A stretch of 64,000 nucleotides of DNA from assembly GCF_003586285.1 (NCBI RefSeq), contig NZ_QUBR01000001.1, positions 1-64,000 of the forward strand, written 5' to 3'. The stretch's first letter is position 1; every line of letters begins with the position of its first letter. Of the stretch, positions 51,436 through 58,450 are shown piece by piece. This stretch comes from Aeromicrobium endophyticum (lineage in GTDB: Bacteria; Actinomycetota; Actinomycetes; Propionibacteriales; Nocardioidaceae). The notes beneath the pieces are model-generated. The model saw only the letters and a list, made by a program, of their open reading frames with translations. It made no database searches and had not been told where the DNA came from. Both the position numbers and the translations under genes were made by a program.

Positions 51436-51860
51436 CGCGCCGCCCGATAGCTGCCGAACGGCTCGGTGTGCGTGCTGTCGACCGTGATGCCGCCGAGCTG
51501 CCGGCCCAGCGCGCTCGGCGTCAGGGGCAGCGGCTGGGTGGCGCGCACCACGACCCGGACGGACGACCCCGGCTCGAAGCAGTCTGCCGGCGACGGAAGG
51601 CACGAGACGCGGACGCTCGCACCGTCCAACCCCTGGTCGTCCAGCGCGACGCCGGCCGCCGCCTTGGCCCGCTGCTCGCCGGAAGCCGGATCGGGCGACT
51701 GCAGGAACGCGAGCGCGGCCGCGCGGCTGGCCGTCGAGACCCCGTAGGCCGCTCGCTGGGTGTCGAACACTGCAACCAGCACGTAGACCAGCGGCACCAG
51801 GAGCAGCAGCGACAACCAGATGAACTCGATGGTCGCTGTGCCCTCCTCGCGGCGGCTCAT
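51432..51860 (-). CDS. TadE-like pseudopilin
   Basis: A 142-residue pseudopilin. REEG then TATIEF (Glu at +5) and helix IWLSLLLLVPLVYVLVAVF form a class-III pilin signal. The C-terminal domain has two cysteines (VRVSCLPSPADCFEPG). It overlaps both neighbours by 4 bases. Confidence 0.83.
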   Translation of the reverse strand: MSRREEGTATIEFIWLSLLLLVPLVYVLVAVFDTQRAAYGVSTASRAAALAFLQSPDPASGEQRAKAAAGVALDDQGLDGASVRVSCLPSPADCFEPGSSVRVVVRATQPLPLTPSALGRQLGGITVDSTHTEPFGSYRAAR

Positions 51861-52237
51861 GGCTCCACCTCGCGGATCGCGTGACCCGAGACGGCGACGG
51901 GCACGGACGGCCCGAACAGGCCCAGCGCGGGCACCCGGGCGCGCACCTCGACCTGCGCGCCCGGCAGACCGCCGACGGTCGTCCACGACGACGTGACGTG
52001 CTCGGCGTAGCGGTCGTCGAGGGCCGCACGGATCATCGAGCGGGTCCGCTCCGCACCGTCCGCGGGCGTGGCTCCCAGCGGCGAGGACGCTCGTGCGCCT
52101 TCCGACGCGGCCGCTGCCAACGTGTTGCGGACGTGCAGCACCATCGCCACCTGGGCGATGCCGAGCACCAGCGGCACCAGCAGCGCCATCACGAGCACGA
52201 ACTCGACGACAGCAGCGCCGCGCTCGCGATCGGCCAC
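51857..52237 (-). CDS. TadE-family pseudopilin
   Basis: A 126-residue pseudopilin. RERG then AAVVEF (Glu at +5), followed by helix VLVMALLVPLVLGIAQVAMVL and RNTLAAAASEGARASSPLG, is the canonical TadE N-terminus. Processing would be by a prepilin peptidase encoded elsewhere. It begins 3 bases after the small pilin gene. Confidence 0.87.
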   Translation of the reverse strand: MADRERGAAVVEFVLVMALLVPLVLGIAQVAMVLHVRNTLAAAASEGARASSPLGATPADGAERTRSMIRAALDDRYAEHVTSSWTTVGGLPGAQVEVRARVPALGLFGPSVPVAVSGHAIREVEP

Positions 52238-52240
52238 GGC

Positions 52241-52402
52241 TCAGCCGCCGACCGCCGACAACGCCTGCGTCAGCATGCTGCGCAGCTGTGGGCCTGCGAC
52301 AGCGGTGATGATCGCGACGAGGCCTGCGGACATGACCGTGATCATGACCCAGCCCGGGACGTCTCCCCGTTCGTCATGGCGGTGCGATCTGATGCGCGAC
52401 AT
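52241..52402 (-). CDS. Small Flp-type pilin subunit
   Basis: A 53-residue protein: start MSRIRSHRHDERG, then DVPGWVMITVMSAGLVAIITAVAGPQLRSMLTQ, end SAVGG. The size, basic leader ending in Gly and single helix fit the major Flp pilin, and the position between TadC and TadE genes agrees. The residue at +5 is Trp, not Glu. Ribosome site GGAAAGGA lies 6 bases before the ATG. Confidence 0.8.
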   Translation of the reverse strand: MSRIRSHRHDERGDVPGWVMITVMSAGLVAIITAVAGPQLRSMLTQALSAVGG

Positions 52403-52415
52403 GAGCGTTCCTTTC

Positions 52416-53330
52416 CTAGGTGCCTGAGGTGAGGTGCAGTCCGATGAATCCGGGGAAGAACGCGAAGATGACCGTGACGGGCAGGATGAGGAACACGACG
52501 GGCAGCATCATGGCGACCTCCTTGCGGCCGCCGGCCTCCATGAGCTCGCGGCGTGCGGACTCCCGGACGTCGGCGGCCTGGGCGTGCAGGACGTCGACCA
52601 GCGGGGTGCCTCGCTCGACCGCGATCGCGAGCCCCTCGGCGAAGCGGGCGATGCTGCTCACGCCCGTGCGCGCGGCGAGGGCGTCGAAGGCGCCAGAGAT
52701 CGGGGTGCCGGTGCGGATGTCGGCGATGACCCCGCCGAGCTCGTCGGCCAGTGCGCCACGGCAGACCCGCATGATGCGGTCGAGGCCAGCCACCGGGCTC
52801 TCCCCCGCCGCGACCGCCAAGGCGAGCAGGTCGGCCACGACCGGGAACTCTTCCTGCATCGCCCGCTCTCGCGCGATCACCCGGGCCGACAGGTGCTGAT
52901 CGCACCACAGCACACCGCCGACGAAGGCGATCGCGCACAGCACCAGCAACACCGGCCCCTGAGCGCGTCCTGCCGACCACAGCAGAGCCGACACCACCAC
53001 GCCAGCCCCGAGCCCCGCCGCACCCCACACGACCTGGCGCACCCGGAAGTCGTCGACCGTGGTGGACGCACCGAGGCGGGTCAACCGGCGCGAGACGCTG
53101 GCGTTGCCGCCGAGCACCTCGCCGACCAGCTCGGCGACGCGACGCACCGACGGGCCGAAGACCGCCTCGACGACCGTGGCGGGACGTGCCACCGTCGGCA
53201 GCTGCGGGTGCACGTCGCGGATGTACGGCAGCACCCGCTGCTCCAGCGACGGCTTGCGCGCACGCACCCAGCCCGTCACCGTGAGCAGCAGGCCGCTCGA
53301 GAGGCAGAAGCCGATCAGGGCCCCGGTCAT
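52416..53330 (-). CDS. TadC-like type II secretion F-domain protein
   Basis: A 304-residue inner-membrane platform protein. It has an N-terminal helix (LIGFCLSSGLLLTVTGWV), a central pair (VVWGAAGLGAGVVVSALLWS, VLLVLCAIAFVGGVLW), the F-domain EEFPVVADLLALAVAAGESPVAGLDRIMR, and the C-terminal helix MMLPVVFLILPVTVIFAFFPGFIGL. It overlaps TadB by 4 bases. It anchors the CpaF ATPase. Confidence 0.9.
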   Translation of the reverse strand: MTGALIGFCLSSGLLLTVTGWVRARKPSLEQRVLPYIRDVHPQLPTVARPATVVEAVFGPSVRRVAELVGEVLGGNASVSRRLTRLGASTTVDDFRVRQVVWGAAGLGAGVVVSALLWSAGRAQGPVLLVLCAIAFVGGVLWCDQHLSARVIARERAMQEEFPVVADLLALAVAAGESPVAGLDRIMRVCRGALADELGGVIADIRTGTPISGAFDALAARTGVSSIARFAEGLAIAVERGTPLVDVLHAQAADVRESARRELMEAGGRKEVAMMLPVVFLILPVTVIFAFFPGFIGLHLTSGT

Positions 53331-54187
53331 GCGAGGATCCGCCGCTCCGTGGGCAACCGGCCGATCCACATCATGAGCCGGTAGGCGAGGACGCACATCC
53401 CCGCGCCGGTCAGCAGCACGACGAGACCTGCACCGGTCGCGAACCGGCCGACCACCTCGCCCTGCAGGCACATCAGCAGCAGGACGAGCCACGGCGCGGC
53501 CACGGCCAGCCGGGCCCCGTTGACCGTCCACGACTGGCGCGACTCGAGCTCACCTCGGGTACGGAGGTCTTCGCGCAGGAAGCCCGAGAGCGCTCGCAGC
53601 ATGCGGCCCAGATCACCGCCGCCCACCTCGCGCGCGATGCGCAGGGCCTCGACGACGCGGTCTCCGACAGGATCGGCGAGCCGGTCCTTGAGCAGGTCGA
53701 GCGACTCGTGGAACCGGCCCGAGGCCTGGTAGTCGCGTCCGAAGCCAGCGAAGGCGTCGCGCAGTCCTTCGGGTCCGCGCTCGCCCAGCTGGATCAGCGC
53801 CTCGGGCAGCGACAGCCCCGCGCGCACGGCAGAGGTCAGGTTGTCGACGGCGTCCGGCCACACTGCGGCATGCTCGCGCAGACGCCTGGCAGCACGCCCG
53901 TGCAGGACGGCGACGGGAGCGCCCGCGGCCATGAGCCCGAAGACGACACCGATCGCTGCCACGCCCGACACGCCGGTCATCACGACGGCTGCCAGCACGA
54001 ACGCGACAGCACACAGACCGAGCAGCTGGCCGGGCGCGATGCCCTGCACCCCGGCCCGCGCGAGCAGGTCGGCGAGACGTCCGGGCCCCTGGCGCGGCCT
54101 GCGCTCGAGACGCCAGTGGGGGTCGACGAACGTCCACGCGACGAGAAGCAGGCCGGTGCCTGCGAGGAAGCCGATCAGGGCGCCCAT
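53327..54187 (-). CDS. TadB-like type II secretion F-domain protein
   Basis: A 286-residue platform protein. N-terminal helices (GALIGFLAGTGLLLVAWTF, LLGLCAVAFVLAAVVMTGVSG) are followed by the F-domain VWPDAVDNLTSAVRAGLSLPEALIQLGERGP and ALRIAREVGGGDLGRMLRALSGFLREDLRTRGELESRQ, then a helical end. It forms a pair with TadC. The start overlaps the cpaF 3' end by 13 bases. Confidence 0.9.
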   Translation of the reverse strand: MGALIGFLAGTGLLLVAWTFVDPHWRLERRPRQGPGRLADLLARAGVQGIAPGQLLGLCAVAFVLAAVVMTGVSGVAAIGVVFGLMAAGAPVAVLHGRAARRLREHAAVWPDAVDNLTSAVRAGLSLPEALIQLGERGPEGLRDAFAGFGRDYQASGRFHESLDLLKDRLADPVGDRVVEALRIAREVGGGDLGRMLRALSGFLREDLRTRGELESRQSWTVNGARLAVAAPWLVLLLMCLQGEVVGRFATGAGLVVLLTGAGMCVLAYRLMMWIGRLPTERRILA

Positions 54188-55158
54188 CGACCCACCCCCA
54201 GCACTTCGTCGAGGTCGACGCCCGCTCGCTCGAAGGCGTCGCGACGAAGAGGCACGCCGTGGCCGCGCTCGAGCACGCCTGAGCGCCGGACGAAGACCGG
54301 CTCGGACTCGATGAGCCCGTTCTCGACCCGCCCCGTGACGGCGACGATCTCGCGCACCGCTCGGCTGCCGTCGGCGTCGAGACCCGTGTGGACCACGAGG
54401 TCGACCGAGGCGGCCACGGTCGGCACCACGAACCTCGAGCCGATGTTGTCACCTGCCAGCAGCGGCAGCGTGCACAGCTTGACGAGCGCCTGGCGGGCCG
54501 AGTTGGCGTGGATGCTGGCCATGCCCGGCAGGCCGGCGTTGAGCGCCAGCAGCAGGTCGAGGCACTCGGCCGCCCGGACCTCGCCGATGATGATGCGCGA
54601 CGGACGCATGCGCAGCGCCTCCTTGACCAACGTCCGCAGGTCGATCTCGCCGGTGCCCTCGAGGCCCGCCTGACGCGTCTGCATGGCGACCCAGTCGGGG
54701 TGCCCGGTCTTGAGCTCGAACACCTCCTCGGCCGACACCAGTCGCTGCGAGCCCGGGATCGAGGCCGTGAGGCAGTTGAGCAGCGTCGTCTTGCCCGCCT
54801 GGGTACCGCCGGACACGATGATGTTGAGCCCGGCGCGCACGCTCGCGTCGAGGAACGCAGCGCTGGGCCCGTCGAGCGTGCCCAGCGCCACCAGGTCGTC
54901 CAGCGAGTGGGCGCGCGCCACGAACTTGCGGATGTTGACCGCAGCAAAGCCCCGGGAGATGCCGTCGAGCACCACGTGCAGGCGGTGCCCGCCCGGCAGC
55001 ATCGCGTCGACGAACGGCTGGCTGACGTCGAGGCGGCGCCCCGACGACGACAGCATCCGCTCGACCAGCTCGCGGACCTGCTCGGCCGTCAGGATCAGCG
55101 ACGTCAGCTCGTGCCGGCCCTCACGTGCGACGAAGACCCGTGACGGGTCATAGGTGGC
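54175..55158 (-). pseudogene. CpaF/TadA pilus ATPase, N-terminus cut off by the mobile element
   Basis: The frame encodes the C-terminal 327 residues of a CpaF-type secretion ATPase: SRVFVAREGRHELTSLIL, GRRLDVSQPFVDAMLPGG, Walker A SGGTQAGKTTLLN, Asp box, Walker B RIIIGEVRAAECLDLLLALNAG and the His box ASIHANSA. Family members have about 60-120 more residues upstream. Here the frame meets TAG at 55159-55161, just where element sequence begins. The first internal ATG (55056) would give 293 residues with an intact Walker region but no N-terminal domain. The missing part should lie beyond the other end of the element. Confidence 0.85.
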
Positions 55159-55201
55159 CTAGAGGTAGCCTTGCCCTGATAAGCGATTAGAGGAACTATT
55201 C
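55141..55201. other. Probable attL junction (cpaF / element)
   Basis: CpaF similarity ends between about 55141 and 55158, and the integrase ATG is at 55202. Large serine integrases lie beside attP, so the crossover dinucleotide should be in this span. The core cannot be fixed without the other end. A ribosome site GAGGAA (55190-55195) for the integrase is inside. Confidence 0.7.
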
Positions 55202-56662
55202 ATGGCCAAGTCCCCCGCCCGCGCCGCCATCTATACGCGCATCTCCGACGACAAGGAAGGCAAGGAGCTGGGTGTCGCTCGTCAGGAGGCCGACTGCCGC
55301 GAGCTGGCCAAGGCCGAGGGACTCACGATCGCCGAGGTCTACACCGACAACGACATCAGCGCATCGCGTAGCAGCCGCAAGCCTCGCCCCGAGTGGACGC
55401 GCATGCTGGACGACGCGGAGACAGGCAAGTTCGACGTGATCCTGGCCTACTCGACGTCCCGCCTAACTCGTCGCCCCAGGGAGCGCGAGGACATCATTGA
55501 GCTGGCCGAGGATTTTGGTATCGGCCTCATGACCCACGTGTCTGGTCGGCCCGACCTCACGACGGCAGACGGACAGGCGAGCTTCAGGTTCGGCGGCACC
55601 GTGGACACAAGCGAGGCCGACCGCACGGCAGAGCGTGCTCGCCGCAAGCAGCTCGAGTTGGCACAGGCAGGACGACACAACGGTCCGCGTCCGTTCGGCT
55701 GGGACATCGTGGGCACGAAGGCGGACCAGCGACTCGTAATCAACCAGGCAGAGGCCGCAGTCCTCCGCGAGCTGGTCAAGCGGGTGCTGGCTGGGGAGGG
55801 TCTCTGGAAGCTCGTCAACGACCTGAACGCCCGAGGCATCCCGACCAGCACGGGCAAGCGGTGGCAAACGCAGGTATTGCGCCGGGTGCTGCTGCGCGAC
55901 CGCAATCATGGGATGCGGTCCCATAAGCCGTTGGGCAAGAACGGCAAGCCGTCCGGGAAAGTCGAGCTCTACAAGGGTCAGTGGGAGCCGATCATCGATC
56001 GGGAGACTCATGACCGGGTGCTGGCAACACTCACGGACCCAGCGCGCCGCAGCAACAATCGGGGCACCGCAGCCAAGTACTTGCTGACGTCGCTGGCCCG
56101 GTGCGGCGCGTGCAACGGGTATGTGGTCGGTACCAACGAATTCAAGTACGAGTTGAAGAACGGACGCACCCGCGTATACCCCCATGCCTACAAATGCCCA
56201 CATGCCGGATGCATGAAGGTGCAGCGGCGCATGGCCGACGTAGATGAGCACGTCGAGAGGGTGGTCGTCGGCGTGCTGGAGCGTGACGGGGTGAGGTTGT
56301 TAGGCGGTGACGAGTTCGCCGCCGAGGAGGCGCGAGAGCGGATCGAGGCGCTGGAGGCAAAGCTGGCGCTGACGGCTGACCAGTTCGCCGATGACGTGAT
56401 CACCGGCGAGCAGCTCAAGCGCATTACCGAGCGGCTCCGGCCGCAGCTCGCCGCCGAGCGCGTCCATCTCTCGTCGGCTCAACCCGAGGCGTCCCTCGCG
56501 GAGTACACCGGACCCGAAGTTGCGCAGGCTTGGCGTGCCGCAGATGTCGAGACGAAAAAGCGGCTAATCCGGCTGCTGGGTATGACGATCACGATCAAGC
56601 GCGTAGGTGCCGGGAACGGGCGAGATTACGATCCGGACTCAGTGAGCATCACCTGGCCCTAA
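55202..56662 (+). CDS. Large serine integrase
   Basis: A 486-residue site-specific recombinase. The resolvase domain starts AAIYTRISDDKEG, with nucleophile Ser15 in the Y-T-R-I-S motif and the AYSTSRLTRR arginines. The recombinase domain follows at about 155-290 (GPRPFGWDIVG, RGIPTSTGKRWQTQVLRRVLLRDRN). A zinc ribbon (CGACNGYV, then CPHAGC) and a coiled coil (EARERIEALEAKLALTADQF) for synapsis come next. It integrates the element at an attB inside cpaF. The ribosome site lies 6 bases upstream. Confidence 0.95.
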   Translation: MAKSPARAAIYTRISDDKEGKELGVARQEADCRELAKAEGLTIAEVYTDNDISASRSSRKPRPEWTRMLDDAETGKFDVILAYSTSRLTRRPREREDIIELAEDFGIGLMTHVSGRPDLTTADGQASFRFGGTVDTSEADRTAERARRKQLELAQAGRHNGPRPFGWDIVGTKADQRLVINQAEAAVLRELVKRVLAGEGLWKLVNDLNARGIPTSTGKRWQTQVLRRVLLRDRNHGMRSHKPLGKNGKPSGKVELYKGQWEPIIDRETHDRVLATLTDPARRSNNRGTAAKYLLTSLARCGACNGYVVGTNEFKYELKNGRTRVYPHAYKCPHAGCMKVQRRMADVDEHVERVVVGVLERDGVRLLGGDEFAAEEARERIEALEAKLALTADQFADDVITGEQLKRITERLRPQLAAERVHLSSAQPEASLAEYTGPEVAQAWRAADVETKKRLIRLLGMTITIKRVGAGNGRDYDPDSVSITWP

Positions 56663-56704
56663 GCCTCTGGCGGCCGCCTACAGGCCCGTCTACGCTCGCT
56701 CGCT

Positions 56705-56956
56705 ATGAGCGACGAGAAGATCACGATCGAAGAGCTGGCAGAGTTCATGACACGGCAGCTGCCGATGACTTACGACGTGTTCGAGAAGCACCGCGCAGAC
56801 GATGTGGATCGCAACCAGGCGTCCTGGGCGAGAGGCCGTGTAGATGCGTTTCTTCAGTTGATGCAGGTCATCGACGGCGAGCGCGAGACTATGCTTCGAG
56901 CCGAGTGGGACAGGATCACGACGGGCAAGGGTTTCATGTCCGACGAGGACAATTGA
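56705..56956 (+). CDS. Element-encoded small acidic protein, unknown function
   Basis: An 83-residue acidic, helical protein (ELAEFMTRQLPMTYDVFEKHRADDVDRNQ). No family recognised, no signal or membrane segment. It is 42 bases after the integrase and 3 bases before the next gene, so the three are probably co-transcribed. Small genes at this spot in satellites often encode directionality factors, but nothing in the sequence shows this. Confidence 0.65.
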   Translation: MSDEKITIEELAEFMTRQLPMTYDVFEKHRADDVDRNQASWARGRVDAFLQLMQVIDGERETMLRAEWDRITTGKGFMSDEDN

Positions 56957-56959
56957 CCC

Positions 56960-57361
56960 ATGATCAACTCCAAGAAGATTGAGTCCGGTCCCGATACCGA
57001 CGCAGCTATCGCAAGGCTCGTCGCGAGCTCCCCCGCAACCGCCGCCCTCTGGCAGATGACCAGCGACGTGCTGCACCGACGCGCAGGGTGGGCGCTGTAC
57101 GTCGGGGAAGATGGCGACTACGCGTGGCTGTTCGGCTGGGAGGGGCAAGGTCTGCTGGTCGTCTCTGTCGAGCCGTACGGCATCGATGCCTATCACCATC
57201 GCGAGGACGAGACGGCCACCGTCAACTCAGCACGTGAGCTTTGGGAGTGGCTCAAGCTGCGCGAAGACGACGAGGACGCCAAGGGTGGTGCTGAGGTGAC
57301 CGAACTGCGTCGCCAGCTCCGCGAGATGAGCGACGAGAAGCTGGCCGAGACACTGCCGTAG
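56960..57361 (+). CDS. Element-encoded protein, unknown function
   Basis: A 133-residue soluble protein. The centre is WALYVGEDGDYAWLFGWEGQGLLVVSVEPYGIDAYHH, a beta-rich aromatic patch. The C-terminus is a charged helix (VTELRRQLREMSDEKLAETLP). Family not recognised. It starts 3 bases after the preceding gene. Confidence 0.65.
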   Translation: MINSKKIESGPDTDAAIARLVASSPATAALWQMTSDVLHRRAGWALYVGEDGDYAWLFGWEGQGLLVVSVEPYGIDAYHHREDETATVNSARELWEWLKLREDDEDAKGGAEVTELRRQLREMSDEKLAETLP

Positions 57362-57400
57362 CCAACGCCCAGGAGCTTCTAGCCAGATGGACAGGAGCAA

Positions 57401-57428
57401 GTCACGGACACGTGACCCGGGGTACAGT
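57401..57428 (+). promoter_or_regulatory. Dyad operator and -10 box inside the element
   Basis: GTCACG (57401-57406) and CGTGAC (57411-57416) form a perfect dyad around GACA. TACAGT (57423-57428) is the -10 element 6 bases on. A bound dimer would block the promoter, suggesting a repressor-controlled early promoter for the replication genes. Confidence 0.5.
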
Positions 57429-57433
57429 TGGCC

Positions 57434-57621
57434 CCAGCCACGAAGCGCTGCCAACCTTCGGGAATGCGTGAGGGCTTAGCGGGAAACGGAACGTCCCGCC
57501 GGACAAACCCCGAAAGCGAATCCACTCCGACGAGTGGGCGTAGGGCTTAGGTGACATCGCCTAGACGTCTCGTTCCAGGGGCGCTTCTAGGGAGCCGTCG
57601 CAGCACTGAAGGGTGCGCGCG
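57434..57621 (+). ncRNA. Long structured leader or small RNA before the replication genes
   Basis: This 188-base non-coding stretch follows the -10 box. Stems seen: GCGGGA (57479-57484) with TCCCGC (57494-57499), and CCACT (57522-57526) with AGTGG (57533-57537). AGGGCTTAG occurs twice (57471-57479, 57542-57550). It does not match a known riboswitch by eye and may be a copy-number or lysis-type regulatory RNA, or just a leader. Confidence 0.4.
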
Positions 57622-57849
57622 ATGTCCTACGACAGTCAAGGAGTCCGTCGAGCCGCAATGCAGGTGGCTCAGCTCTATGCGAACGGCAAGACCCCCGACC
57701 CTGAGGTCGAGATGGTGGTCCGGCAGAAACTTGCCACTGCTCGTATCGAGAAGTGCGTCCGAGAGACGCTGGCGATCTCCCCCACGCTCCACCCCGCCCA
57801 GGTTGAGTACCTGGCTGGCTTGCTCGACACCCCGGGCGGGCTCGTATGA
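57622..57849 (+). CDS. Element-encoded small helical protein
   Basis: A 75-residue helical protein, MSYDSQGVRRAAMQVAQLY, then ARIEKCVRETLAISPTLHPAQVEYLAGLL. It is first in a chain of four genes each overlapping the next by 4 bases and ending with the primase. The ATG is 9 bases after GAAGG; a GTG three codons upstream is an alternative. Function unknown. Confidence 0.65.
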   Translation: MSYDSQGVRRAAMQVAQLYANGKTPDPEVEMVVRQKLATARIEKCVRETLAISPTLHPAQVEYLAGLLDTPGGLV

Positions 57850-57992
57850 GCGCCGACCAGACCGCAGCGGAGCGGCTTGAACGTGCCGTTCGCGCAGCTA
57901 TTGATGCTGCTCCCGCACTGACCGACGAGCAGCGCGAGAACGCTGCGCACTTGCTGCGGTCGGCCGCTGCTGGAAGGTCGGTAGCAGCATGA
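57846..57992 (+). CDS. Element-encoded 48-residue protein
   Basis: A 48-residue protein, MSADQTAAERLERAVRAAI, then TDEQRENAAHLLRSAAAG. It is helical and Ala-rich. Its start overlaps the previous stop (ATGA) and its stop overlaps the next start (ATGA), which supports real coding. Function unknown. Confidence 0.65.
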   Translation: MSADQTAAERLERAVRAAIDAAPALTDEQRENAAHLLRSAAAGRSVAA

Positions 57993-58450
57993 GAACAAGG
58001 GTGTCGTGCGCCCGCTGCGGAGCCAGGCCCCGCGGGGCAAAGGTGTTCCACGACCGGGCATGCCCGCTGCGGCACGAAGCTGCGTTGACCGGCGAGGCGC
58101 TTGCCGTCCCCGAAAATGGGCCGTTCGCCCCGACGCGGCCGATCCCCGAGCTGACCAACCTGTACGAGAACCGCCAGCTCGTCCCTTGGCTCGTCTACGT
58201 CGGGCTCGGCGGGCGGTACTGCTGGGCGGTCTCCCTCGGCTGGATGCGCTGGGACGGCAAGAAGTGGAAGCGGACCAGGATCGAGCACGTCAACGAGGCC
58301 GTCCGCCGCGCACTGTCGGGCCTGCACGGCCGCAGCGAAGGGCTGCCTGGGCGTGACTACCTGCTCTCGCTCGACCAGACCTTCACGATGACCCGGAGGC
58401 TGCGAGAGACCCTCGCCGTCGACCCCGCCGAGTTGGGCATCCAGCGGTGA
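57989..58450 (+). CDS. Element-encoded zinc-finger-like protein
   Basis: A 153-residue protein. The N-terminus CARCGARPRGAKVFHDRACPLRHEAAL has a C-x2-C ... H-x3-C pattern for one zinc. The rest, GGRYCWAVSLGWMRWDGKKWKRTRIEHVNEAVRRALSGLHG, resembles the small basic domain found beside satellite primases. It overlaps the primase start by 4 bases and is likely a replication accessory; the role is inferred from position. Confidence 0.65.
   Translation: MRTRVSCARCGARPRGAKVFHDRACPLRHEAALTGEALAVPENGPFAPTRPIPELTNLYENRQLVPWLVYVGLGGRYCWAVSLGWMRWDGKKWKRTRIEHVNEAVRRALSGLHGRSEGLPGRDYLLSLDQTFTMTRRLRETLAVDPAELGIQR

Noticed and set aside
56660-57621. Excisionase (AlpA-like) gene next to the integrase
   Set aside because: The small genes there show no winged-helix pattern, so I did not assign a directionality factor.
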